A DNA stretch of 15,598 bases from Actinobacteria bacterium 13_1_20CM_4_69_9. GTDB lineage: Bacteria > Actinomycetota > Thermoleophilia > Gaiellales > Gaiellaceae. This document shows positions 7,067 to 12,862 of the stretch, piece after piece. Where the stretch lies: NCBI GenBank assembly GCA_001920085.1, contig MNJC01000113.1, positions 1 to 15,598 of the forward strand. The letters are read 5' to 3'. Each line of letters opens with the position of its first letter. The first letter of the stretch is position 1. The position numbers and the translations under genes are program-made. The notes under the pieces were generated by a model. It saw only the letters and a list, made by a program, of their open reading frames with translations. It did no database searches and was not told the origin of the DNA.

Positions 7067-8078
7067 CCGCCTCGGGGATCGCGGCGATCGCGGTCTCGAT
7101 GTCGTCGTCGGAGACATCCAGGTGCGTCACCGCGCGCACTACGGTGGGATGCACCGTGGTCGAGACGAGCACGCCGTGCTCCTTCATTCGGTCGATCGCG
7201 CCCGCCCGGTCGGGGCCGACGTCGATCTGCACGAAGTTCGTCTCCACCTGCTCGAGGTCGACGTCGACGCCCGCCTCGGTCAGACCCTCGGCGAGCCGGC
7301 GTGCGCGCGCATGGTCGTCGGCGATGCGGTCGACGTGGTGGTCGAGCGCGTAGAGCGCAGCCGCCGCGACGATTCCCGCCTGGCGCATCGCTCCGCCGAA
7401 GAAGTGTTTGCCGCGTCGCGCCGACGCCATCAGCTCGTGCGAGCCCGCGATCAGCGCGCCGAGCGGGCAGCCGAGCGCCTTGGAGAAGCAGAGCGTGACG
7501 GTGTCGAACCCCTCGCCGATCCGCGCCGCCGGCACACCGCACGCGACCGCGGCGTTGACGAGCCGCGCGCCGTCGAGGTGCACGGCCAGCTCGTGCTCCC
7601 GGCACGTCGCGACGATGGCGTCGATCTCCGCCAGTGGCCAGGCACGGCCGCCGGCGCTGTTGTGCGTGTTCTCCACGGCGACGATCCGGGTCGGCGCGAC
7701 GTGCACGCTCGTCCGGTCGCGGATCTCGGAGACGACCTGGTCCGGCGAGAACCGTCCCTTCGTCCCCTCGAGCCCGATCGTCAGGAGACCGGAGTGCGCG
7801 GCCGGGCCGCCGAGCTCGGAGAGCATGATGTGCGCGTGGCGCTCGACGAGGAGCGCGTCGCCCGGACGCCCGAGGATCTGCAGCGCGATCTGGTTCGCCA
7901 TCGTCGCGGTCGGTAGGAAGACGGCCTCCTCCTGTCCCAGGAACTCGGCGCCGCGGCGCTCGAGCTCGTTGACCGTCGGGTCTTCCCGTTTTTGCTCGTC
8001 GCCGACGGCGGCGTTCGCGATCGCCTCGCGCATGGCCGGAGTCGGCTGGGTGAGCGTGTCGGACCGGAGATCGATCAC
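7035..8078 (-). CDS. ltaE: Low-specificity L-threonine aldolase
   Basis: A 347-residue fold-type I PLP enzyme that cleaves L-threonine and L-allo-threonine to glycine and acetaldehyde in the cytoplasm. The N-terminus MIDLRSDTLTQPTPAMREAI is diagnostic. ENTHNSAGG (136-144), HLDGARLVNAA (167-177, with the Asp that pairs with the PLP ring nitrogen) and FSKALGCPLGA (198-208) follow, with K200 the expected Schiff-base lysine. Length is typical (about 340-350). The GTG start at 8078 is chosen because MIDLRSD is the family N-terminus; there is no Shine-Dalgarno, but CAAAAT lies six bases upstream, suggesting a leaderless message. The C-terminal coding end overlaps the convergent permease gene by 32 bp. 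It is divergent from the MshEN gene. Confidence 0.95.
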   Translation of the reverse strand: MIDLRSDTLTQPTPAMREAIANAAVGDEQKREDPTVNELERRGAEFLGQEEAVFLPTATMANQIALQILGRPGDALLVERHAHIMLSELGGPAAHSGLLTIGLEGTKGRFSPDQVVSEIRDRTSVHVAPTRIVAVENTHNSAGGRAWPLAEIDAIVATCREHELAVHLDGARLVNAAVACGVPAARIGEGFDTVTLCFSKALGCPLGALIAGSHELMASARRGKHFFGGAMRQAGIVAAAALYALDHHVDRIADDHARARRLAEGLTEAGVDVDLEQVETNFVQIDVGPDRAGAIDRMKEHGVLVSTTVHPTVVRAVTHLDVSDDDIETAIAAIPEAVTRTGAPAGR

Positions 8079-8084
8079 GCGTTC

Positions 8085-8149
8085 ATTTTGCCGCTTTCAA
8101 CTCGTCCACCCCTCGGGTGATCGTCCAGGCGCCCGCGCGCGCCGATATT
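8085..8149. promoter_or_regulatory. Divergent promoter region between ltaE and the MshEN gene
   Basis: In the 78-bp spacer, CAAAAT (minus strand, 8085-8090) is six bases from the ltaE GTG, and GATATT (plus strand, 8144-8149) is seven bases from the MshEN ATG. Neither gene has a Shine-Dalgarno and neither hexamer has a good -35, so both assignments are tentative. Confidence 0.35.
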
Positions 8150-8156
8150 TGGCCCG

Positions 8157-8675
8157 ATGGGCGGCGGAACTGACAAGCGTTACCTCGGCGGCGGTCTGAG
8201 GCTCGCCTCGGGCGCGGCCGCGCCGCGGCTGGATCACGGCTACTTCGAGGAAGAGGTCCGCCCCAGGCTCGGGACGATCCTGCTGAGGAAGGGCTGGATC
8301 TCTCACGACAGGCTCGACGCCGGGCTCGAGGCCGCCCGCATCACCGGCATGCGCCTCGGTGAGACGTTGCTTGCACGCGGCTGGCTGTTCGAGCCCGAGC
8401 TGGCGGCTGCGCTCGCCGAGCAGTTCGGCCTGCGCTACGTCGACCTCGTGCGCCACCCGCTCGACCCGCGGGCGGCGCGGCTGCTGCCGCTCGAGGTCGC
8501 ACGCCGGATGTTCGCAGTGCCCGTCCGTTTCATGGACTCCGGCGCAGTCGAGGTCGCCGTCGGAGATCCGTACGACGCCGATCTCGAGGGCCTGCAGCAG
8601 ATCCTGGGACGCCCGGTGGAGGTCGTCGTCGGCGAGCGCTCGGTGATTCAGGACTCCTGGCGTTACCTGCGCTGA
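8157..8675 (+). CDS. Stand-alone MshEN / GspE N-terminal domain protein, candidate c-di-GMP receptor
   Basis: A 172-residue soluble protein made essentially of the domain found at the N-terminus of type II secretion and type IV pilus ATPases (GspE/PilB/MshE), without any ATPase domain. Residues 37-60 and 66-89 are two 24-residue copies of the MshEN motif (RLGxxLLxxGWxxxxxLxxxL), separated by exactly five residues (RITGM). This is the tandem arrangement that binds cyclic di-GMP in MshE. The second copy ends in the expected Gln (Q89); the first ends in Ala (A60). The rest (PRAARLLPLEVARRMFAVPV, then VEVAVGDPYDADLEGLQQIL) is the usual C-terminal sub-domain. The ATG at 8157 follows GATATT by seven bases, so it may be leaderless. 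No pilus or secretion genes are in the window. It overlaps the convergent GH13 gene by 13 bp. Confidence 0.85.
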   Translation: MGGGTDKRYLGGGLRLASGAAAPRLDHGYFEEEVRPRLGTILLRKGWISHDRLDAGLEAARITGMRLGETLLARGWLFEPELAAALAEQFGLRYVDLVRHPLDPRAARLLPLEVARRMFAVPVRFMDSGAVEVAVGDPYDADLEGLQQILGRPVEVVVGERSVIQDSWRYLR

Positions 8676-10105
8676 GCGACGCCCTCCCACGGCCGGAGCC
8701 GTAACCCGTCGAGCTCGACGCCCTCGTCGGAGAGGTTCACGGCGACGGTCGTCCGCTCCCCCCGACGGAACGCCCAGACGCCCTCCGGCGACGGCAGCGA
8801 CTCGTACGCGCCGTCGACGAGGTCGGGGTTCGCGCGCCGCTGCGCGATCAGCGAGCGTGCGAAGTTGAGAAACGAGCCGTCGTCGTCGCGCTGCACCGCG
8901 ACGGGAGGAACGTCGGCTGCGACCGGGAGCCACGGATCGCTCCAGCCGCCGTTCCACGGCAGCGGGGTGCGCGCGCCGTCGCGGCCGTCCATGTCGCGCT
9001 GCTGCTCGGCCGGGACGTCGGCCTGCGGCATGCCGAGCTCGTCGCCGTAGTAGAGGACCGGCGTGCCGCGCAGCGTCATCAGCAGGAAGAGCGCCGCGCG
9101 CGCCTTGCGCTCGTCACCGCCGGCCATGCGCGTCGGGAAGCGGACGATGTCGTGGTTCGAGAGCATCCACACGGGCCAGGCGCGCTCGGGCAACGCCGCC
9201 TCCGTCGCCTCGACGATTCCGCGCAGCCGGCCTGCGTCGAGGTCGGAGAACGTGAAGGGGAAGTTGAAGGCGAGATGGAGCTCGTCGTCCCCGCTGCCGT
9301 AGAAGCGCGCGAGGCGGTCGAGCTCCATCACCCAGGTCTCGCCGAGCAGCACGCGCTCGGGCGCGTATTCGTCGACGACGCGACGCCAGCGGCGTAGGAC
9401 ATCGTGGACGTCCTCGCGGTTCGCGTTGTACGTGGAGATCGCCGGATCGGGGTTGTCGCGCAGCTCCCGGTCCTTGACGATGCCGTGCGCGACGTCGATG
9501 CGGAAGCCGGCGATGCCGCGGTCGAGCCAGAAGCGCAGGATGTCGTCGAACGCCGCGCGGACGTCGTCGTTCCACCAGTTCAGATCGGGCTGCTCCGGCA
9601 GGAAGTTGTGCAGGTAGTACTGGCCCGTTCGCTCGTCGAGCGTCCACGCACGCCCGCCACCGAACGCGCCGCGCCAGTTGTTCGGTGGAGAGCCGTCGGG
9701 CTTCGGGTCGGCCCAGACGTACCAGTCGCGGCGCGGCGAGTCGCGCGACACGCGCGACTCCTCGAACCACGGATGCCTGTCGGACGTGTGGTTCGGAACG
9801 ATGTCGACGATCACGCGTATGTCGCGCCGGGCCGCCTGCGCGACGAGCTCGTCGAGCGCGGGCAACCCCCCGAACGCCGGCTGGACGCCGATGTAGTCGG
9901 CGACGTCGTAGCCCCAGTCCTTGTCCGGCGAGACGGTGACCGGGCTGAGCCAGACCGCGTCGGCGCCGAGCCACTCCAGATAATCGAGCCGGTCGGCGAT
10001 GCCGCGGAGATCGCCGACGCCGTCCTCGTCCGAGTCGGCGAACGAACGGACGTAGACCTGGTAGAGCACCGCGCGTTGCCACCACGGCCGGGCGACGGAA
10101 GCCAT
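8663..10105 (-). CDS. GH13 family glycosidase (alpha-glucosidase / oligo-1,6-glucosidase type)
   Basis: A 480-residue cytoplasmic alpha-amylase-family enzyme hydrolysing alpha-glucosidic bonds of short glucans. The (beta/alpha)8 barrel begins at WWQRAVLYQVYVRSFADSD. The four conserved regions are present: region I DIVPNHTSDRHPWF (D101-H106), region II GFRIDVAHG (nucleophile D204), region III LLGETWV (acid/base E256) and region IV MLSNHDIVRF (D319). QPDLNWWN and the GRDGARTPLPWNGG loop are typical of the alpha-glucosidase branch. It is somewhat shorter than the common 520-550 residues, mainly in the C-terminal beta domain. The ATG at 10105 is preferred; an in-frame TTG two codons upstream is possible. 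Exact substrate (maltose, isomaltose, sucrose, trehalose) cannot be fixed. It is divergent from rlmN, with 22 bp between preferred starts. Confidence 0.93.
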   Translation of the reverse strand: MASVARPWWQRAVLYQVYVRSFADSDEDGVGDLRGIADRLDYLEWLGADAVWLSPVTVSPDKDWGYDVADYIGVQPAFGGLPALDELVAQAARRDIRVIVDIVPNHTSDRHPWFEESRVSRDSPRRDWYVWADPKPDGSPPNNWRGAFGGGRAWTLDERTGQYYLHNFLPEQPDLNWWNDDVRAAFDDILRFWLDRGIAGFRIDVAHGIVKDRELRDNPDPAISTYNANREDVHDVLRRWRRVVDEYAPERVLLGETWVMELDRLARFYGSGDDELHLAFNFPFTFSDLDAGRLRGIVEATEAALPERAWPVWMLSNHDIVRFPTRMAGGDERKARAALFLLMTLRGTPVLYYGDELGMPQADVPAEQQRDMDGRDGARTPLPWNGGWSDPWLPVAADVPPVAVQRDDDGSFLNFARSLIAQRRANPDLVDGAYESLPSPEGVWAFRRGERTTVAVNLSDEGVELDGLRLRPWEGVAQRR

Positions 10106-10110
10106 GGCCA

Positions 10111-10120
10111 ACGCTACCGT
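10111..10120. promoter_or_regulatory. Putative overlapping bidirectional -10 elements (GH13 gene / rlmN)
   Basis: ACGCTACCGT contains TACCGT on the plus strand (10115-10120), seven bases before rlmN GTG 10128, and TAGCGT on the minus strand (10116-10111), five bases before GH13 ATG 10105. The two TANNNT hexamers share the central TA. This is a motif match only; no -35 elements are clear. Confidence 0.35.
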
Positions 10121-10127
10121 GTCGCGC

Positions 10128-11138
10128 GTGGATCTCGCACTCCTTCGTGACGTGTTCGAGGCGGCGGGCGAGCCGCCGTACCGTGCCGGCCAGGTCTGGG
10201 AATGGGCTGCGCGCGGCGCCGCCTCCTATGCCGCGATGACGAACGTGCCCGCGGCGCTCCGCGCGCGGCTCGCAGCCGAAGTGCCGTTCTCGACGCTCGA
10301 CGTCGAACGCGAGGAGCGGGCGCGCGACGGAACGGCCAAGACGCTCTTCAGGACGCGGGACGGCCATCCCGTCGAGGCGGTGCTGATGCGCTACCGCGAC
10401 GGCCGCCGTTCGCTCTGCCTGTCCTCGCAGTCCGGCTGTCCGTTGACGTGCACGTTCTGCGCGACCGGGCAGATGGCGTTCGGTCGCAACCTGTCGGCGT
10501 CGGAGATCCTCGACCAGGCGCTCCACTTTCGCCGGATCGAGGCGGTCGACCACGCGGTGTTCATGGGCATGGGCGAGCCGATGCTCAACCTCGACGCCGT
10601 TGTCGACGCAGCGCGGCTACTCGCGGACGTCGGCATCACGAACCGGCGCGCGACGGTGTCGACGGTCGGCTGGCTGCCCGGCCTACGCCGTTTCGTCGAC
10701 GAGGTGACCGAGCCGATCCGGCTCGCGCTTTCGTTGCACGCGCCGACCGACGAGCTGCGCAGCGAGCTGATGCCGGTGAACGTGCGCTACCCGCTGGCGG
10801 ACGTGCTGGCCGAGTGCACGCGCTACTTCGAGCTGCGCCGGCGGAAGGTGTTCGTCGAGTACGTGATGCTCGGCGGCGTCAACGACCGTGTCGATCAGGC
10901 GCGGGCACTCGCCGCGCTGCTGGACCCGAAGGTGTTCAAGGTGAACCTGATTCCGTACAACCCGACCGGGATGTATGCCGGGTCGACGCGTAAGGCAATC
11001 GCCGCGTTCAAGGACGTGCTCGACGCGGCGCGGCTGCCGGCGACGGTGCGCCTGACCCGCGGACGCGACATCGCGGCCGCGTGCGGGCAGCTCGCAGCCG
11101 ACCCGCGACCGCGGGCACGGACGCACGCGTCGGCCTAG
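10128..11138 (+). CDS. rlmN: 23S rRNA (A2503-C2)/tRNA (A37-C2) methyltransferase RlmN
   Basis: A 336-residue radical-SAM enzyme that methylates C2 of A2503 in 23S rRNA and A37 in some tRNAs. The [4Fe-4S]/SAM motif is CPLTCTFC (C104, C108, C111). The two cysteines of the ping-pong mechanism are C97 (SLCLSSQ) and C319 (DIAAACGQLA). GMGEPMLN (SAM contact), VSTVGWLPG, ALSLHAPTDELRSELMPVN and KVNLIPYNP are all family signatures. GTG 10128 is preferred because the protein then begins MDLALLRDVFEAAGEPPYRA, like relatives, and TACCGT sits seven bases upstream. The alternative ATG at 10104 adds eight residues and would place its start codon on top of the GH13 start codon. The stop is 12 bp from the convergent small-peptide gene. 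A CCCGC-GACC-GCGGG hairpin (11102-11115) lies just inside the 3' end. Confidence 0.95.
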   Translation: MDLALLRDVFEAAGEPPYRAGQVWEWAARGAASYAAMTNVPAALRARLAAEVPFSTLDVEREERARDGTAKTLFRTRDGHPVEAVLMRYRDGRRSLCLSSQSGCPLTCTFCATGQMAFGRNLSASEILDQALHFRRIEAVDHAVFMGMGEPMLNLDAVVDAARLLADVGITNRRATVSTVGWLPGLRRFVDEVTEPIRLALSLHAPTDELRSELMPVNVRYPLADVLAECTRYFELRRRKVFVEYVMLGGVNDRVDQARALAALLDPKVFKVNLIPYNPTGMYAGSTRKAIAAFKDVLDAARLPATVRLTRGRDIAAACGQLAADPRPRARTHASA

Positions 11139-11150
11139 CGACCTCGTGCC

Positions 11151-11336
11151 TTAGAGATCGGACTCGTCCGCAGGCGAGGTCGGGATCTGCTCTTCGGCCA
11201 TCTGCGGCAGATCGGTCGCCGCATCGCTACCGGGCGCGGCAGCAGGCAACGGGCCGATCACGGAGAGGGCCTCGCGCCGTGGCAGCAATTCGGCAGCGAG
11301 CTCGTCGAGCTCTTGCTGCGTGAGTTCTTCGGGCAT
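11151..11336 (-). CDS. 61-residue acidic small protein, precursor-like
   Basis: The sequence opens MPEELTQQELDELAAELLPR, then REALSVIGPLPAAAPG, and ends in a Pro/Ala/Asp-rich tail (SPADESDL). The first 25 residues look like an acidic amphipathic helix and the remainder like a disordered tail. There is no signal peptide, membrane helix or Cys. The gene has a recognisable promoter with TTGCGA, a 16-bp spacer and TATACC six bases from the ATG, predicting a leaderless message. That is the main argument that it is real. From memory, short actinobacterial proteins with an acidic leader followed by LPxREAxSxI are recurrent and unexplained; some resemble leader-type peptides, but no peptide-modifying enzyme other than housekeeping radical-SAM RlmN is adjacent. 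Function unknown. Confidence 0.6.
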   Translation of the reverse strand: MPEELTQQELDELAAELLPRREALSVIGPLPAAAPGSDAATDLPQMAEEQIPTSPADESDL

Positions 11337-11342
11337 GCGACC

Positions 11343-11370
11343 GGTATACCCAGGTGCCTTCCGATCGCAA
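11343..11370 (-). promoter_or_regulatory. Promoter of the 61-residue peptide gene
   Basis: On the minus strand TTGCGA (11365-11370) and TATACC (11343-11348) are separated by 16 bp, each matching 4 of 6 consensus bases. The -10 is six bases from ATG 11336. GGTATACC is palindromic, so the -10 hexamer also reads TATACC on the plus strand. Confidence 0.55.
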
Positions 11371-11385
11371 CCTGCACGTGCTCCT

Positions 11386-11967
11386 TCAGGTTTCGACGGA
11401 CGAAACGGTTCTGCGCATCACGCAATGGTTCTTCCCCTTCGGCCGGTCGTAGCTGAAGCCGGTCTGCTCATAGAGGCTGCGCGTGGCGTTGTAGAGGAAC
11501 TTCGCCGAGAGCTTCTTGCCCTGCGTGTCCTGCGGATAGCCCTCCACCACGCCACCGCCCTTCTCCGCGATCAGCTCGAGGGCACCACGAAGCGCCACCG
11601 CTGCGACGCCTTTCCGTCGGTAGTCCCTGTCGACGAAGATGCACGTGATGCGATAGTCGGGCGCCTCATCCGTGCGGGTCGCCTCGTATTGCTTGCGGTG
11701 ATGGATGTTCGGGAGCTCGTCCGGAGAGCCGTACTGGCACCAGGCGACCGCTGAGTCGCCGTCGAAGACGAGGGCCGCATGAGCGTCGCCCTCGCGAACG
11801 AGACGCTCTTTCCAGGGACGGCCCTTTTCGCCCTCGGGCCTGCCCTCCCGCGAATGGAACCAGGTGCACCAGCAGCCACCGAATCCCATGCCGTTGTGCT
11901 TCTCAGCCAGGCGGGCGAAGGCATCCCACGTCGAGGCGTCAAGCGTCTTGATCGAGTACGCGCTCAT
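11386..11967 (-). CDS. GNAT family N-acetyltransferase
   Basis: A 193-residue protein of the GCN5-related acetyltransferase fold, transferring acetyl from acetyl-CoA to an unknown amine. Motif A is visible as ITCIFVDRDYRRKGVAAVAL (107-126), with R118-K119-G120-V121-A122 corresponding to the pyrophosphate-binding RxxGxA loop. The C-terminal SLYEQTGFSYDRPKGKNHCV (motif B region) is also typical. The N-terminal MGFGGCWCTWFHSREGRP (27-44) marks a subgroup with a conserved Cys/Trp segment, which also has the substrate-side insertion GYPQDTQG. Start ATG 11967 has a strong Shine-Dalgarno, GGAGG at 11972-11976. The gene lies 35 bp downstream of the lipoprotein gene on the same strand, so co-transcription is possible. 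Substrate cannot be inferred. Confidence 0.85.
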   Translation of the reverse strand: MSAYSIKTLDASTWDAFARLAEKHNGMGFGGCWCTWFHSREGRPEGEKGRPWKERLVREGDAHAALVFDGDSAVAWCQYGSPDELPNIHHRKQYEATRTDEAPDYRITCIFVDRDYRRKGVAAVALRGALELIAEKGGGVVEGYPQDTQGKKLSAKFLYNATRSLYEQTGFSYDRPKGKNHCVMRRTVSSVET

Positions 11968-11971
11968 CGCA

Positions 11972-11976
11972 CCTCC
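11972..11976 (-). promoter_or_regulatory. Shine-Dalgarno of the GNAT gene
   Basis: GGAGG on the minus strand, four bases before ATG 11967. The surrounding AGAACGGAGG is identical to the ribosome-binding region of the SnoaL-like gene at 14891. Confidence 0.75.
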
Positions 11977-12002
11977 GTTCTCAGCTGGACGAGCCAGTGA
12001 GC

Positions 12003-12419
12003 CTACGCGCTCCTACGGAGCCGGCGGAGTGCCTGTCGGAGCCGCCGGCTCAGGTGTCCGTGGATCGGCACAGCGATGACGTTTCGGACGCGAAACGGTT
12101 TCGCGGCGCACTCGGCTCGAGGCGTCCACTCGTCGGCCGCCTGGGGGCTCTCGAAGACCATGACGATCGCTCGACCGTGGTCGACGTCGAGGCTTGTCGC
12201 CGACGGCACCGCGACCGCCTCGGCGGCGCAGAAGTTCACAGCCGGCAGCGGCGTCCGAGTTGCCGTTTCAATGGTCGTCACGAGCTTTACCTGCTGTGGT
12301 CCGAGCTGCGCGGCTCTCAGGGCACGCTTCACGGCTGCAACCGAGACGACCCCGTGTCCGTGGTCGCTGCACGAGGTGACGAGGACGGCAGCCGCCGCGA
12401 TCAGAACAACGCGCGTCAT
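12003..12419 (-). CDS. Small putative lipoprotein, unknown function
   Basis: A 138-residue protein beginning MTRVVLIAAAAVLVTSCSDH. This is a type II signal peptide with a short basic n-region, a hydrophobic stretch and the lipobox VTSC (C17), so the mature protein is probably anchored to the outer face of the membrane. The mature part (VVSVAAVKRALRAAQLGPQQ and VNFCAAEAVAVPSATSLDVD, then RAIVMVFESPQAADEW) has alternating beta strands and helices and two further cysteines that could form a disulfide. No family was recognised. The ATG at 12419 has no Shine-Dalgarno; CAGAAT lies seven bases upstream and is consistent with leaderless initiation. The basic C-terminus (SRRLRQALRRLRRSA) is unusual for a secreted protein and may bind membrane or cell-wall polymers. 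It is divergent from the MmcQ/YjbR gene. Confidence 0.7.
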   Translation of the reverse strand: MTRVVLIAAAAVLVTSCSDHGHGVVSVAAVKRALRAAQLGPQQVKLVTTIETATRTPLPAVNFCAAEAVAVPSATSLDVDHGRAIVMVFESPQAADEWTPRAECAAKPFRVRNVIAVPIHGHLSRRLRQALRRLRRSA

Positions 12420-12480
12420 CAGAACGATTCTGCGACTTCACGGGTTCGCCATCATCCCCCAGTGTTGGGTATCGGTGGCC

Positions 12481-12488
12481 CATAATTT
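12481..12488 (+). promoter_or_regulatory. Putative -10 of the MmcQ/YjbR gene
   Basis: CATAATTT contains CATAAT (8 bases from the GTG) and TAATTT (6 bases from the GTG at 12495). No Shine-Dalgarno precedes the GTG, so leaderless initiation is plausible. No -35 is convincing. Confidence 0.4.
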
Positions 12489-12494
12489 GCGGCC

Positions 12495-12821
12495 GTGACC
12501 GTCTCGACGGACGAGGCCCGCGCCGTTGCGCTGTCGTTACCCGAGGCGGTGGAGCAGGATCACCACGGCCGGGCGTCGTTTCGTGTCGGCGGCAAGATCT
12601 TCGCAACGCTCTGGAGCGACGAGCGTATGAACGTGATGCTCGACGAGGGCGGCATCCTCACGGCAATCGAGAGCGCGCCGGCCGCGTGCGAGCAGGTCTG
12701 GTGGGGCAAGAGACTGGCCGCCGTCGGCGTCACGCTCGCCCGTGTCGACCGCGAGTTCCTGGGCGAACTGCTGACGGATGCGTGGGAGCTGAAGGCACCA
12801 CGGCGGCTTCTCACCCCGTGA
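12495..12821 (+). CDS. MmcQ/YjbR family protein
   Basis: A 108-residue protein with the MmcQ/YjbR (CyaY-like) fold, often annotated as DNA-binding though the biochemical role is unproven. Signature segments are ARAVALSLPEAVEQDHHGRA (8-27), SFRVGGKIFATL (28-39), MNVMLDEGG (45-53) and DREFLGELLTDAWELKAPRR near the C-terminus. Length is typical (110-130). The GTG start at 12495 gives the normal N-terminus. The TGA stop shares its A with an ATG (TGATG) that opens a 13-codon mini-ORF leading to the DUF4037 gene, so this gene probably heads a three-gene unit. Confidence 0.9.
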   Translation: MTVSTDEARAVALSLPEAVEQDHHGRASFRVGGKIFATLWSDERMNVMLDEGGILTAIESAPAACEQVWWGKRLAAVGVTLARVDREFLGELLTDAWELKAPRRLLTP

Positions 12822-12862
12822 TGCGAGCGAACCATCAGCTGCGGCCGTCCGATTCCGCCTGA
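12821..12862 (+). CDS. 13-codon mini-ORF linking the MmcQ/YjbR and DUF4037 genes
   Basis: The frame reads MRANHQLRPSDSA and then TGA. Its ATG overlaps the upstream TGA (TGATG, 12819-12823) and its TGA overlaps the downstream ATG (TGATG, 12860-12864). No conserved peptide is claimed. It may act as a coupling element that hands terminating ribosomes across the 40-bp gap, or it may be coincidental. The DUF4037 start has no clear Shine-Dalgarno of its own, which favours coupling. Confidence 0.4.
   Translation: MRANHQLRPSDSA

Noticed and set aside
11151..11336. Firm call of a RiPP precursor for the 61-residue peptide
   Set aside because: No Cys, no recognisable core and no dedicated modifying enzyme or exporter nearby; RlmN is an rRNA methylase.
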